Numbered from the stretch's first letter, positions 34,067 to 43,316 are shown. The stretch: DNA of 64,000 nucleotides from Aurantibacter_A sp965215845 (GCA_965215845.1 CBDCEL010000004.1:992001-1056000), one strand, 5' to 3'. The notes: a model not told the origin generated them from the letters alone. A program made the numbers and translations.

Positions 34067-34636
34067 TTACAACTCCTTAAGCTTGATGTTCCGAAACCTT
34101 ATCACACCGATTTGATCGGCTTGAAGACCAATATGACCCTCCTTCAAATCGTCATTGGTAATATCTGCCATTAAAATACCGTTTATCCAAGATTGAATTC
34201 GGTTTCCCTTACACTTGATCTTATAGGTATTCCATTTGTTATAGGTTTCAATATGTTTCAAGGGCGTTGCTCTGGAAACAATTGCACCTGTACGGTCATT
34301 TTGCTCAGGATGGAAGTCCCAAATGTTCATTTCATAACAGTCGGAATAACTCAACTTTTGGTCTTTGCATCTTACAAAGACTCCGGAATTTATGACATCA
34401 TCCGGGAAAAATTCGAGTTCAAGAACGAAATCATCGTAACGGTCTTTGGTCATAATAAAACCGGTACCCCGCAATAAACTTCCTTCGACCTGACTATCGG
34501 TTATCACCCACTTGGCATCTCCTTTCTCTATCCAGGAGTCGTCGGTTGGTTGAAATAGTCTTGTGCTTTCCGTACATGAGTACAAAAGGAAAAAGGCTAT
34601 TGCAAAAATGAAGCAGTACTTTTTCAAATCGATCAT
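34067..34636 (-). CDS. DUF1080 lipoprotein (LamG-like fold)
   Basis: About 189 residues from ATG 34636, where the lipoprotein signal starts (YCFIFAIAFFLLYSC, Cys near 21). The DUF1080 pattern is clear: GFIMTKDRYDDFVLELEFFPDD, NSGVFVRCKDQ, YEMNIWDFHPEQNDRTGAIV, NTYKIKCKGNRIQSWINGILM and HIGLQADQIGVIRFRNIKLKEL. The family is a concanavalin-like sandwich related to 3-keto-disaccharide hydrolases. The frame extends eight residues further upstream but the signal peptide argues for the later ATG. Confidence 0.88.
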   Translation of the reverse strand: MIDLKKYCFIFAIAFFLLYSCTESTRLFQPTDDSWIEKGDAKWVITDSQVEGSLLRGTGFIMTKDRYDDFVLELEFFPDDVINSGVFVRCKDQKLSYSDCYEMNIWDFHPEQNDRTGAIVSRATPLKHIETYNKWNTYKIKCKGNRIQSWINGILMADITNDDLKEGHIGLQADQIGVIRFRNIKLKEL

Positions 34637-34705
34637 AACATAAAAATATTCGCCTTTCAAATTGGTCTAAATATACTAATACCTTAAAAAAATTATCAAG
34701 GGTTT

Positions 34706-35839
34706 TTAGGATATCGATGATTCTTTCTGCGCACCCTCCTTTGTAGTCTTGTACAACAAGATGTCAACTACTTCATCGAGTACATCTTGAACACCGGGGT
34801 TGGTACAATTTATTAAAGCGGAAAAAACCATTTGTTCCTTGGGATATACGAAAAAGTTGGAATATCCTCCTACGCCATTTCCGACATGACCATAGAATTT
34901 TCGGCCTTTCTTGTCTTCACTGACCTGCCAGCCCAATCCGTAATAAGTAGAATTTTCATTGACGATTTGAGCGGTCAAGAATTCATTTTTCAAGTTTTTC
35001 GGGAACAATCTTCCATCTAAAAGGGCTTGACCGAACTTGGCGATATCTTCTGATGTCGATAGATAACCCCCGCCCGCCAATTTGTAGAAATTATCAACGG
35101 GAATAGCCTTTCGGAAACCGCCTAGACGGTTTTTGGTATAGTAAACTGTACTTTGTACATCTAAGACATTCATATCAATTTGCAAAAATCTTTCGTCAGA
35201 TACTTCCGGAATCGTATTCATCATCTCAAAAGGCTCTATCACAAAGTCACGCACATATTCTGGAAAAGAAATACCACCTGCTTCCTGCATGGCCAATGAA
35301 ATCAGCACCCACCCGAAACTGTTGTACAAATAATCGGTGCCAGGTTCGAAGAGCAATTCGTCTTTTTTGAAAATTTCAATACTATCTTTGATCGAGTAGG
35401 GTTTGTTGAGTCCGTATTCGGTTCCGCGATAACTTCGGATTCCAGCGGTATGACTTGCCAATTGACGAATTGTAAAATCGTATTCCTTTTTAGGATAATA
35501 AGGAACGTACCTATAAAAAGAGGCATCCAAATCAATGGCGCCCTCGCTCACCATATGTGCCAAGGCTACCGCAGCAATATTTTTGGAGACACTGGCAATT
35601 CGAAAAACAGACCTCTTTGGGTCGACAATGGTTTTGTTCGCTAAATCGGAATACCCATACCCTTTTTGAAGCATCAATCTACCACCCCTCAGAACGGTAA
35701 GGGAAATAGCTGGAACTTTTTCCTCATTTACCAAATTTGAAAGCAATGTATCGGCCTCTGTCAATTCGGCCAGCTGGGAATCACCGACTAATCTTCGATA
35801 GGAGGAGAGATTCAAAATGTATTTTAGGATGGGGTTCAT
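34706..35839 (-). CDS. serine hydrolase of the beta-lactamase/class C family
   Basis: 377 residues. The catalytic SxxK is SVSKN in FRIASVSKNIAAVALAHM (residues about 78-95). The Tyr of YxN lies in LYNSFGWVLISLAMQ, and HVGNGVGGYSNFF replaces KTG. These features match secreted or cytoplasmic esterase/D-aminopeptidase relatives of AmpC more than true beta-lactamases. I see no clear signal peptide in the first 30 residues (NPILKYILNLSSYRRLVG), which is odd for the family; the start could lie elsewhere or the enzyme may be cytoplasmic. Confidence 0.85.
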   Translation of the reverse strand: MNPILKYILNLSSYRRLVGDSQLAELTEADTLLSNLVNEEKVPAISLTVLRGGRLMLQKGYGYSDLANKTIVDPKRSVFRIASVSKNIAAVALAHMVSEGAIDLDASFYRYVPYYPKKEYDFTIRQLASHTAGIRSYRGTEYGLNKPYSIKDSIEIFKKDELLFEPGTDYLYNSFGWVLISLAMQEAGGISFPEYVRDFVIEPFEMMNTIPEVSDERFLQIDMNVLDVQSTVYYTKNRLGGFRKAIPVDNFYKLAGGGYLSTSEDIAKFGQALLDGRLFPKNLKNEFLTAQIVNENSTYYGLGWQVSEDKKGRKFYGHVGNGVGGYSNFFVYPKEQMVFSALINCTNPGVQDVLDEVVDILLYKTTKEGAQKESSIS

Positions 35840-35883
35840 GGCCGAACAATAAATTGTGGGATTACTTTCTTGAAGGAAATCCG

Positions 35884-36624
35884 TTATCTAAAGATAAGTC
35901 TTCCCCGAAACAATTCTTCGACCTCGATTGTTGTGGGTCGGTTTGCACTGATAACATCACCGACTCCTCGTATCACGCCCTGAACCGATTCTTGTGGATT
36001 GATAAACATATCATTGCTACCACGATGGTCCAGAAATATATTATCGGCCAGTAAACTTTCTGCTTCTATTCGTGAATCTCCCGCAGCAATAATCAAGCTT
36101 AAATTATCAGAAGTTCCCCTAAGTTTGAAGTACGCAATGCCATTGGCTACAACACTGACCGATTGCGATGCCAATTCAAGATCAAACTCACCGTCGGTCG
36201 TTTCGGCCTCTGGTTCTAAAAAACTTTCGGAAAACAATTCTAAATTCGGATATGACAGAACACCGTCGCTCTGAATTGGCAGACCTGTACTACTTCTTAT
36301 TTCGTCAATGTTCGGTGAGGTGACAAAAACCGTTGTGAGTCCATAATCGCGAAAGAGGTTGCATCCGTTTTCATTTCGCAAAATCAATCGATCACCTTCA
36401 ACAACGGCCGAAACTTCCTCCAAAAGGTTTTCACCTGATTCAATTTCTACTTTCTGTGTATCTCCTTCCTTTAAAACAAGGGCGACTTTTTCAAAAACCG
36501 TGATTTTTGAAAAGGTTGGGATCGAGACCTCTTGACGGATAATTTCCCCTGAATTCTGAAAACAATCTGGGGCAGATTCAGAATTGCAACCAAGAACAAA
36601 GAATATTACCTGTAAAAAGACCAT
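35884..36624 (-). CDS. DUF2807 lipoprotein (head-GIN-like auto-transporter fold)
   Basis: From ATG 36624 the protein has a lipoprotein signal (VFLQVIFFVLGCNSES, Cys at about 13) and then the DUF2807 right-handed beta-helix: VSIPTFSKITVFEKVALVLKEGDTQKVEIESGENLLEEV, then short repeats ending in DHRGSNDMFINPQESVQGVIRGVGDVIS. Members are exported beta-helix proteins with unknown role. The frame remains open to an ATG at 36768 that overlaps the upstream stop by four bases. The extra 48 residues lie over an interspersed-repeat-like sequence and give no sensible signal peptide, so I prefer 36624. Confidence 0.78.
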   Translation of the reverse strand: MVFLQVIFFVLGCNSESAPDCFQNSGEIIRQEVSIPTFSKITVFEKVALVLKEGDTQKVEIESGENLLEEVSAVVEGDRLILRNENGCNLFRDYGLTTVFVTSPNIDEIRSSTGLPIQSDGVLSYPNLELFSESFLEPEAETTDGEFDLELASQSVSVVANGIAYFKLRGTSDNLSLIIAAGDSRIEAESLLADNIFLDHRGSNDMFINPQESVQGVIRGVGDVISANRPTTIEVEELFRGRLIFR

Positions 36625-36654
36625 AGGTCTAACAGTTATACTCGATGCTCTCAA

Positions 36655-36708
36655 GCTAACCCCTCCGCCTACGGCACCTCCACTTGAAAATAAGGGGAGA
36701 ATCCCTTT
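36655..36708. repeat. interspersed repeat copy (AACCCCTCCGCC type)
   Basis: AACCCCTCCGCCTACGGCACCTCC followed after an AT-rich gap by AGGGGAGAATCCC. The same theme, a CCCCTCC box then a purine-rich GGGGAG box with an internal palindrome, occurs at 50680-50722 and 54190-54252. It falls between two co-oriented genes and within the N-terminal extension reading of the DUF2807 gene. Confidence 0.5.
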
Positions 36709-36764
36709 TAATAACCTTTTACGAAAGCTCATAAACCATAACTTGTAATTCGTAACCCCCATTT

Positions 36765-37865
36765 TCAAAACCTGATTCCAACTCCAAATTCCACCGCTTC
36801 GGCCGCTGCGCCATGAGACTTCAACGTGACAGCTCCGAACACTTTTTTTCCGAAATATCGTTTCATTCCTACCCGGTTGTAAACTCTACCCTCAAAATCA
36901 AAAGGATAGTAGACATAGTACCCCAACTGGGTGACCACACTCATTTTATTGATAAACAGTTCGTGGCCCAGAAAAATTCCGACCCGCTTGTAGTCGTCAT
37001 CCTCTTGAACACCATACTCAGGAAATGAGATGGCTTGGTAACGAATCAAATCCTTTAAAAAGTTTGAGAAAAAAACATCTGTTCCCAACTGGAGGGCACT
37101 TTTTCGCCCTAATCTTTTATCAGCATACCCCGAGAAAATATAAAACACATGCTGCCCAAGGCCAATGACATCGCTTTCGTTGACACCTGTTCTAAAGATT
37201 AAATTGTATCGAATCGGCTCGACCATTTTTTCACCACTTGACAGGGTTTGGTACTCTTGTCTCAATCCACCGTCCAAATCATATGTCAGCCCGGCATTGA
37301 GGGCAAAAGTATTGGTAGATGTGTTCGGGGCCTTCACATTGGCATTCGAATAATGGACCACCGAGATTCCGGCCTTGAATCCCAGTCCCTTAAAAAGATT
37401 TTCCCTGTGAAAATTTAACATGAGATAGGTAGAACTCATGAAATGGGAGCCGTAGGCATTGTTTCGAAAATTATCGACTCTATCATAAGGGTTTGTGGTA
37501 TAGGCAATGCCCTGCCCCACACGCAGCTGCATATTTCGTTTAAAAAAATAAAAATTATAATGGGCATATAATCCGAAGTTCTTCCCCAGGGTCGCATCGT
37601 TCATGTCTTGATAAACAAAAGAATATCCTACATCGGGATAGTTGTATAATTCTTCCCATTCTTGGTGACCATAGGTCTTACGGTTAAAGCCCAAAATCAA
37701 ACCTGCAGGATGTTCTTTTATCAAATGGGTAATATCGGTATTGTGCAGAAGAATTGAGCCATAGAACGGACTCGCATCAAGAACATATCGATTCGCAACC
37801 CCAACCTCCTGAGAAAAAACGATTGTGCCCCATAGCCAAGCTATACCGATCAACTTAAGCTTCAT
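36765..37865 (-). CDS. acyloxyacyl hydrolase (PagL-like lipid A deacylase)
   Basis: 366 residues with a signal peptide (LKLIGIAWLWGTIVFSQ). The protein is an outer-membrane barrel; the HxSN motif of lipid A 3-O-deacylases is present as SVVHYSNANVKAPNTSTN (His about 175), and the C-terminus is AVEFGVGIRF with terminal Phe. It would remove an acyl chain from lipid A, modifying the outer membrane. It is longer than Pseudomonas PagL (about 170) but typical for Bacteroidota members. It lies upstream of the DUF2807 gene. Confidence 0.83.
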   Translation of the reverse strand: MKLKLIGIAWLWGTIVFSQEVGVANRYVLDASPFYGSILLHNTDITHLIKEHPAGLILGFNRKTYGHQEWEELYNYPDVGYSFVYQDMNDATLGKNFGLYAHYNFYFFKRNMQLRVGQGIAYTTNPYDRVDNFRNNAYGSHFMSSTYLMLNFHRENLFKGLGFKAGISVVHYSNANVKAPNTSTNTFALNAGLTYDLDGGLRQEYQTLSSGEKMVEPIRYNLIFRTGVNESDVIGLGQHVFYIFSGYADKRLGRKSALQLGTDVFFSNFLKDLIRYQAISFPEYGVQEDDDYKRVGIFLGHELFINKMSVVTQLGYYVYYPFDFEGRVYNRVGMKRYFGKKVFGAVTLKSHGAAAEAVEFGVGIRF

Positions 37866-37943
37866 GGGGTGTAAAGGTAAGCACTAATAATTTCTTGTTT
37901 CGGCTGTAGTTTAAATTTGTTTTGCCGAAACTGAGCCTTGAAA

Positions 37944-38897
37944 CTAAAATATTGCCTTGGCAATGGCCTTGACATTATCTGACTTTCCCATTGAATAATA
38001 ATGCAGTACGGGAACTCCTGCCGCTTTCAATTCTTTTGATTGCTGTATTCCCCATTCGACTCCGACCTGTCTGACGGCTTTATTGTCTTTACAGGCGTCG
38101 ACCGCATCGACCAAGTCTTGCGGTAAATCAATTTTGAAGACCTGAGGTAGTAAATTCAAATGTCTTTTTACCGCAATGGGCTTGATCCCTGGAATTATAG
38201 GCACATCAATACCTGCTTCTTTTGCAGCTTCGACAAACTCAAAATATTTTTTGTTATCAAAAAACATTTGGGTCACAACATAGTCGGCACCGGCTTCTAC
38301 CTTTTCCTTCAATCGCTTGAGGTCAGATTTTAAAGAGGGGGCTTCCATGTGCTTTTCAGGGTAACCTGCCACTCCGACACAGAAATCAGCACAATCATCG
38401 GTCTCGATAACCTCATGCAAATACTTGCCACAGTTGAGATTTTGAATTTGATTGACCAGGCCAATAGCATAATCATGCCCTCCTTTTGTGGGCTCAAAGT
38501 ACTTCTCTTCACGCATGGCGTCACCACGCAAGGCCATTACGTTATCAATTCCCAAATAATGACAATCGACCAAAAGATACTCCGTTTCCTCTTTCGTGAA
38601 ACCGCCACATAAGACATGCGGAACGGTATCTACATCATACTTGTGCTTTATCGAAGCGCAAATACCCACGGTACCCGGTCGCATGCGGGTCAACTTTTTA
38701 TCGAGCAATCCATCACGATCAATATAAATATACTCCTCCCTCGATGTGGTCACATCTATAAAAGGAGGTTTGAATTCCATCAAGGGATCGATATTATCAT
38801 AAAGCTCTTTAATGTTCCGGCCCTTTACGGGAGGAATGATTTCAAAGGAAAACAACGTTCTTCCCTTAGCTTCTTTTATATGTTCGGTAACCTTCAT
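37944..38897 (-). CDS. metF: methylenetetrahydrofolate reductase
   Basis: 317 residues, TIM-barrel flavoprotein that reduces 5,10-methylene-THF to 5-methyl-THF, the methyl donor for MetH. Signatures: FSFEIIPPVKGR with the catalytic Glu (about 20), DVTTSREEY, NVMALRGDAMREEKYF, GVAGYPEKHMEAPSLKSDLKRLKEKV, GADYVVTQMFFDN and IPGIKPIAV. It is the last gene of the unit SAM riboswitch-metH1-S23-metH2-metF, 86 bases after metH2. Confidence 0.95.
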   Translation of the reverse strand: MKVTEHIKEAKGRTLFSFEIIPPVKGRNIKELYDNIDPLMEFKPPFIDVTTSREEYIYIDRDGLLDKKLTRMRPGTVGICASIKHKYDVDTVPHVLCGGFTKEETEYLLVDCHYLGIDNVMALRGDAMREEKYFEPTKGGHDYAIGLVNQIQNLNCGKYLHEVIETDDCADFCVGVAGYPEKHMEAPSLKSDLKRLKEKVEAGADYVVTQMFFDNKKYFEFVEAAKEAGIDVPIIPGIKPIAVKRHLNLLPQVFKIDLPQDLVDAVDACKDNKAVRQVGVEWGIQQSKELKAAGVPVLHYYSMGKSDNVKAIAKAIF

Positions 38898-38983
38898 TTT
38901 TTTTGGTTGTTCTTTGCTGGTCGTTCATTGCTGGTGGCTTTGGTTTTATACCAATAATGATCAACCTTCAACTATTTACTATA

Positions 38984-41734
38984 TCAATCATCGGCTATAT
39001 TGGGGGCCAACCACTTTGTTGCTTCTTCCAATGCAATCCCTTTTCGTTCCGCAAAATCTTTTACCTGGTCTTCCTTGATTTTTCCAAGACCAAAATAACG
39101 GGCTTCGGGGTTTGCAAAATAATAGCCCGATACCGAGGCGGCTGGCCACATGGCCAAACTCTCGGTCAACTTTACCCCGATTTTTTTCTCTACTTGCAAA
39201 ACCTCCCAAATCGTCAATTTTTCGAGATGATCCGGACAAGCGGGATACCCAGGCGCCGGCCTTATGCCTCTATAGGACTCCTTTATTAATTCTTCGTTGC
39301 TCAAATCTTCGTTAACGGCATACCCCCAATGCCTTGTTCTCACTTCTTTGTGCAAATATTCGGCAAAGGCCTCCGCCAAGCGGTCGGCCAATGCCTTTAT
39401 CATAATTGAATTGTAGTCGTCATGTTCCTCCTCAAATTGCACGGCCAACTCGGTGGTTCCGAAGCCCGTCGACACGCAGAAGCATCCAATATAGTCTTGC
39501 TTGCCACTTTCCTTGGGAGCAATGAAATCGGCCAGGGCATAATCGGGCACTCCTTCTTTTCGTTGTAATTGTTGGCGGAGGGTCCTGAAAGTCCCCTTCT
39601 GCCCTTCGGGTATCTCCGCTGAAGGGGGAGAAAAAACGAATTCTATATCATCTTCATCGATAGTATTTGCAGGGAACAATCCGAAAATACCTTTGGCTTT
39701 TAATTTCTCTTCGGCCACGATTTCTTGCAGCATCTTTTGGGCATCGGTAAACAAATCGGTTGCCTGTTCACCCACAATAGTATCCGATAAAATATCGGGG
39801 AATTTTCCATGGAGTTCCCAGCTTCTGAAAAAGGGTGTCCAATCGATATAGGGAACTAATTTTTCCAAATCCACATCTTCAATGATTTGGATTCCCAATT
39901 CCTTTGGTTGTATAATTTCGGCGGAATTCCAATCAATCTGAAATTTGTTTTCCCTTGCTTCCTCAATGGATTTATATACTTTCTGAACAGAACGTTTCAA
40001 GAACTTTTCACGAAATACATCATAGTCCTCCTTAATGGATTTTTTGTAATCGCTTGATGTATCTTTTTGCAATAAATCCCCGACCACGGTAACAGCCCTG
40101 GAAGCGTCGTTCACATGAACGACAGCTTCGCTATACTGCGGGTCGATTTTAACGGCTGTATGGGCCTTGCTGGTTGTTGCTCCCCCAATTAAAAGAGGAA
40201 CGGTGAAATTTTGCCGTTCCATCTCCTTGGCCAAGTGCACCATTTCATCGAGCGAGGGGGTTATCAAACCACTCAAACCGACTATGTCTACCTTGTGTTC
40301 GATTGCCTCAGCGATAATTTTCTCTGGAGGCACCATTACGCCCAAATCAACGATTTCATAATTGTTACAGGCCAAAACAACGCTGACAATATTTTTCCCG
40401 ATATCATGCACATCTCCCTTCACTGTCGCCATCAATATTTTTCCGGCAGTTGAAGAGTCACTTGTTTCCGGATTGGCCAATTTCTCCTCCTCAATGTATG
40501 GAAGCAGATATGCCACGGCTTTTTTCATTACCCGAGCGGATTTCACCACCTGGGGTAAAAACATCTTGCCGCTTCCGAAAAGGTCTCCGACCACATTCAT
40601 TCCAGTCATCAAATGGCCTTCGATAACCTCGATGGGTTTGGTGGAAGCTTTTCTTGCTTCCTCAACATCTTCTTCGATATATTGGTCGATTCCCTTGACC
40701 AAGGCCCTTGTAATTCTATCCTGTAGGGGTTCTTCACGCCATGAGAGGTCAACCTTGTTTTCTTTGGCTTTTCCGACAACAGACTCGGCAAAATCGAGTA
40801 GTCTTTCCGTAGCATCATCCCGACGGTCGAGCATTACATCTTCAACATGCTCCAATAAATCTTTCGGAATGTCATCATAGACCTCCAACATGGTCGGATT
40901 GACAATTCCCATATTCATACCCGCTTTAATGGCGTGGTATAAAAACACCGAATGCATTGCTTCCCTTACGGGATTATTTCCCCTGAAAGAAAATGAAACA
41001 TTACTGACACCACCGCTCACACTACAATGCGGAAGATTTTCGCGCACCCATTTTGTGGCTTCGATAAAGTCCAAGGCATTTCGCCTGTGTTCCTCCATTC
41101 CCGTAGCGACAGGAAAGATATTTAGGTCAAAAATGATATCCTCAGGTGGGAAACCAATCTGATTGACCAAAATATCATAGGAACGTTGCGAGATTTCGAT
41201 GCGACGATCGTAATTATCTGCCTGACCTACCTCGTCAAAGGCCATTACAATTACGGCTGCACCATATCGCTTGATTAATTTTGCATGATGAATAAATTCT
41301 GCTTCGCCTTCCTTTAGACTGATAGAGTTCACAACACATTTGCCTTGCACGACTTGCAGGCCAGCCTCGATAATTTCCCACTTCGAGCTGTCTATCATAA
41401 TTGGTACTCGTGCAATATCGGGTTCTGCAACTATCAAGTTGAGAAATTTGACCATGGCCTCTTTACCGTCGATCAGACCATCATCCATATTGATGTCGAT
41501 GATTTGGGCACCCCCATCGACCTGGTCGCGTGCAACGTCTAAAGCCTCCTCATACTTTTCTTCCTTAACTAGACGAAGAAATTTTCGGGAACCGGCTACA
41601 TTGGTACGCTCCCCTACATTGATGAAGTTGCTCTCTGGGGTGACGATAAGCGGTTCAAGTCCGCTCAATTTTAGATATCTGGTTGCCGGTTGGACGTTGT
41701 CGGTCGATGGTATGTTTGAATTATCTTGAGTCAT
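38984..41734 (-). CDS. metH: cobalamin-dependent methionine synthase, folate/B12/activation part
   Basis: About 916 residues. The order is: pterin-binding domain (about 25-300; NVGERTNVAGSRKFLRL, IDINMDDGLIDG), B12-binding cap and Rossmann domain (about 310-560, with the axial-ligand motif VKGDVHDIGKNIVSVVL and IVGLSGLITPSLDEM), and C-terminal SAM-binding activation domain (YRGIRPAPGYPACPDH, WPAASVSGYYFANPEARYF). The homocysteine-binding domain is missing and is encoded by the separate gene upstream. The start is ATG 41734, whose A is shared with the TGA of the intervening four-helix-bundle gene (TGATG). Confidence 0.94.
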   Translation of the reverse strand: MTQDNSNIPSTDNVQPATRYLKLSGLEPLIVTPESNFINVGERTNVAGSRKFLRLVKEEKYEEALDVARDQVDGGAQIIDINMDDGLIDGKEAMVKFLNLIVAEPDIARVPIMIDSSKWEIIEAGLQVVQGKCVVNSISLKEGEAEFIHHAKLIKRYGAAVIVMAFDEVGQADNYDRRIEISQRSYDILVNQIGFPPEDIIFDLNIFPVATGMEEHRRNALDFIEATKWVRENLPHCSVSGGVSNVSFSFRGNNPVREAMHSVFLYHAIKAGMNMGIVNPTMLEVYDDIPKDLLEHVEDVMLDRRDDATERLLDFAESVVGKAKENKVDLSWREEPLQDRITRALVKGIDQYIEEDVEEARKASTKPIEVIEGHLMTGMNVVGDLFGSGKMFLPQVVKSARVMKKAVAYLLPYIEEEKLANPETSDSSTAGKILMATVKGDVHDIGKNIVSVVLACNNYEIVDLGVMVPPEKIIAEAIEHKVDIVGLSGLITPSLDEMVHLAKEMERQNFTVPLLIGGATTSKAHTAVKIDPQYSEAVVHVNDASRAVTVVGDLLQKDTSSDYKKSIKEDYDVFREKFLKRSVQKVYKSIEEARENKFQIDWNSAEIIQPKELGIQIIEDVDLEKLVPYIDWTPFFRSWELHGKFPDILSDTIVGEQATDLFTDAQKMLQEIVAEEKLKAKGIFGLFPANTIDEDDIEFVFSPPSAEIPEGQKGTFRTLRQQLQRKEGVPDYALADFIAPKESGKQDYIGCFCVSTGFGTTELAVQFEEEHDDYNSIMIKALADRLAEAFAEYLHKEVRTRHWGYAVNEDLSNEELIKESYRGIRPAPGYPACPDHLEKLTIWEVLQVEKKIGVKLTESLAMWPAASVSGYYFANPEARYFGLGKIKEDQVKDFAERKGIALEEATKWLAPNIADD

Positions 41735-42090
41735 CAATTATCTTTTTTGTAATATTTGATAAACCCATTAATTAGTTTCTTACACTTCAAAACCTGTTTG
41801 AACATGAGGTTGAAGTCTTCCTTATCTAAATATTCTTGGTCTAATGCGATAAATAACTGAGTTTCCAATTCATACAATGAACCTCTAGATATGTGCAAAA
41901 ATTGAATTGTATCCGCTGAAGTTCTCCGACCACAACCTTCGGCAATGTTTGACGGAATTGAAACAGCACAACGACGAATCTGGCCGGTAAGCCCATACAT
42001 TTCTTCTTTGGGAAACGACTTTGATAGCTGATAAACCGAATTTACCAACAGCCTGGTCTCCTTCCATACCTCTAATTCTGTATACTCCAT
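41734..42090 (-). CDS. four-helix-bundle protein (S23/23S rRNA intervening-sequence type)
   Basis: About 118 residues from ATG 42090. The family signature is strong: YTELEVWKETRLLVNSVYQL, FPKEEMYGLTGQIRRCAVSIPSNIAEGCGR (residues about 29-58) and LHISRGSLYELETQLFIAL. It is a small all-alpha protein named from ORFs in rRNA intervening sequences; its role is unknown. Here it sits between the two halves of methionine synthase. The 36 bases before it carry TTGATAGTT/TTGACAGTT/TTGATGGTT repeats, and its stop is fused to the metH2 start. An extended reading begins at 42123. Confidence 0.88.
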   Translation of the reverse strand: MEYTELEVWKETRLLVNSVYQLSKSFPKEEMYGLTGQIRRCAVSIPSNIAEGCGRRTSADTIQFLHISRGSLYELETQLFIALDQEYLDKEDFNLMFKQVLKCKKLINGFIKYYKKDN

Positions 42091-42126
42091 TCGTTTTATT
42101 ATCAAACAACCATCAATTGACAACTA

Positions 42127-43128
42127 TCAACCAAAAACTGTCAACTTTCTAGGGTCATACTTGGCCACCAATTCAGCAATAGCCTTAATATGGTCTGGTG
42201 TCGTTCCACAACAGCCGCCCACGATATTGACCAATCCCTTTTCGGTATATTCCTTGATTTGCGCGGCCATCTGCTCGGGAGATTCATCATATTCGCCGAA
42301 GGCGTTTGGCAACCCGGCGTTCGGATGTGCCGAAACAAAATATTCCGATTTTTTAGCAATTACTTCCAAATGCGGGGTCAACTGACTTGCGCCCAAAGCG
42401 CAATTAAATCCGATCGAAAGTAACGGAAGATGTGATACGGAAATCAAAAATGCCCCTGCAGTCTGACCCGAAAGTGTGCGACCCGAAGCATCGGTAATCG
42501 TTCCACTAACCATAATAGGCACATCAACATTCCTTTCCTCTTTTATCTCTTCAATGGCAAAAAGCGCTGCCTTCGCATTCAACGTATCAAAAATGGTCTC
42601 GACAAGAAGTATATCTACTCCGCCATCTAGCAGGGCTTCTGCCTGTTCTTTGTACGCAATCCGTAATTCCTCGAACGAAATTGCCCGAAACCCCGGATCA
42701 TTGACATCGGGAGACATGCTGGCCGTTTTGTTGGTTGGCCCCATACTACCAGCGACAAACCTCGGCTTGTTCGGCTCTTTGGTAGAGAATTCATTTGCCA
42801 CCTTTTTGGCAATATTGGCAGACTCGAAATTGAGTTCATATACCAAATCTTCCATATGGTAATCGGCCATGGCGATGGTTGTTCCTGAAAATGTGTTGGT
42901 CTCGACGATATCGGCTCCTGCGGCAAAATACTTTCGGTGGACTTCGGCAATCGCCTCGGGTTGGGTCAATGACAAAAGGTCATTGTTTCCCTGCAAAGGA
43001 TGTTCCCAATCTTTAAAACGCTCCCCACGGAAATCATCTTCTTGAAACTTATAACGTTGTAGCATAGTGCCCATGGCACCGTCAAGCACCAAAATTCGTT
43101 CTTCAAGTATTTCCCTAATATTTTTCAT
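42127..43128 (-). CDS. homocysteine methyltransferase domain of methionine synthase (separate gene)
   Basis: About 333 residues corresponding to the N-terminal TIM barrel of MetH. It carries LDGAMGTMLQRYKFQEDDFRG, NTFSGTTIAMADY, VAGSMGPTNK, a first zinc Cys in GFNCALGAS and the paired Cys in NIVGGCCGTTPDH. It methylates homocysteine with the cobalamin bound by the downstream protein. Split metH is common in Flavobacteriia. The first ATG is 43128; the codon before it is TTG. A SAM-I riboswitch starts about 85 bases upstream. A short repeat TTGACAGTTTTTGGTTGA covers its 3' end. Confidence 0.92.
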   Translation of the reverse strand: MKNIREILEERILVLDGAMGTMLQRYKFQEDDFRGERFKDWEHPLQGNNDLLSLTQPEAIAEVHRKYFAAGADIVETNTFSGTTIAMADYHMEDLVYELNFESANIAKKVANEFSTKEPNKPRFVAGSMGPTNKTASMSPDVNDPGFRAISFEELRIAYKEQAEALLDGGVDILLVETIFDTLNAKAALFAIEEIKEERNVDVPIMVSGTITDASGRTLSGQTAGAFLISVSHLPLLSIGFNCALGASQLTPHLEVIAKKSEYFVSAHPNAGLPNAFGEYDESPEQMAAQIKEYTEKGLVNIVGGCCGTTPDHIKAIAELVAKYDPRKLTVFG

Positions 43129-43211
43129 CAATAGATATAGTCAACCCAAGATTATTAATCTTCTGTATGAATAAAATATCAAGAAAGTAAAAAGGTAGAC
43201 CGCGTCTTTTT

Positions 43212-43316
43212 GTTATCTGTCCTGAATATTCAGGATAGAACGTAGCACCTTTCCCACATAGGGCGGGAGGTTGCCAAGGCTTCATAGGGTCTAGTCCCTC
43301 CACCTTTCTTGATAAC
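43212..43316 (-). promoter_or_regulatory. SAM-I (S-box) riboswitch before metH
   Basis: On the minus strand the conserved SAM-I core is intact: P1 GTTATC (43316-43311)/GATAAC (43217-43212), AAGAAAGGTGGAGGGACTAG, CCCTATGAAGCCTTGGCAACC and GGAAAGGTGCTACGTTC. A perfect palindromic hairpin TCCTGAATATTCAGGA precedes the 3' P1 strand. Downstream, CTTTCTTGATA (43187-43177) is an 11-base perfect complement of the 5' P1/P2 strand, a likely alternative structure. It should lower metH1-S23-metH2-metF expression when SAM is high. Confidence 0.95.

Noticed and set aside
37895..37930. TTTCGGC/GCCGAAA hairpin after metF
   Set aside because: The stem is sound, but there is no T run on the minus strand where metF would end, so I do not call a terminator.
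40362..40880. 172-codon plus-strand frame, Ser-rich
   Set aside because: Antisense shadow of metH with low-complexity composition.
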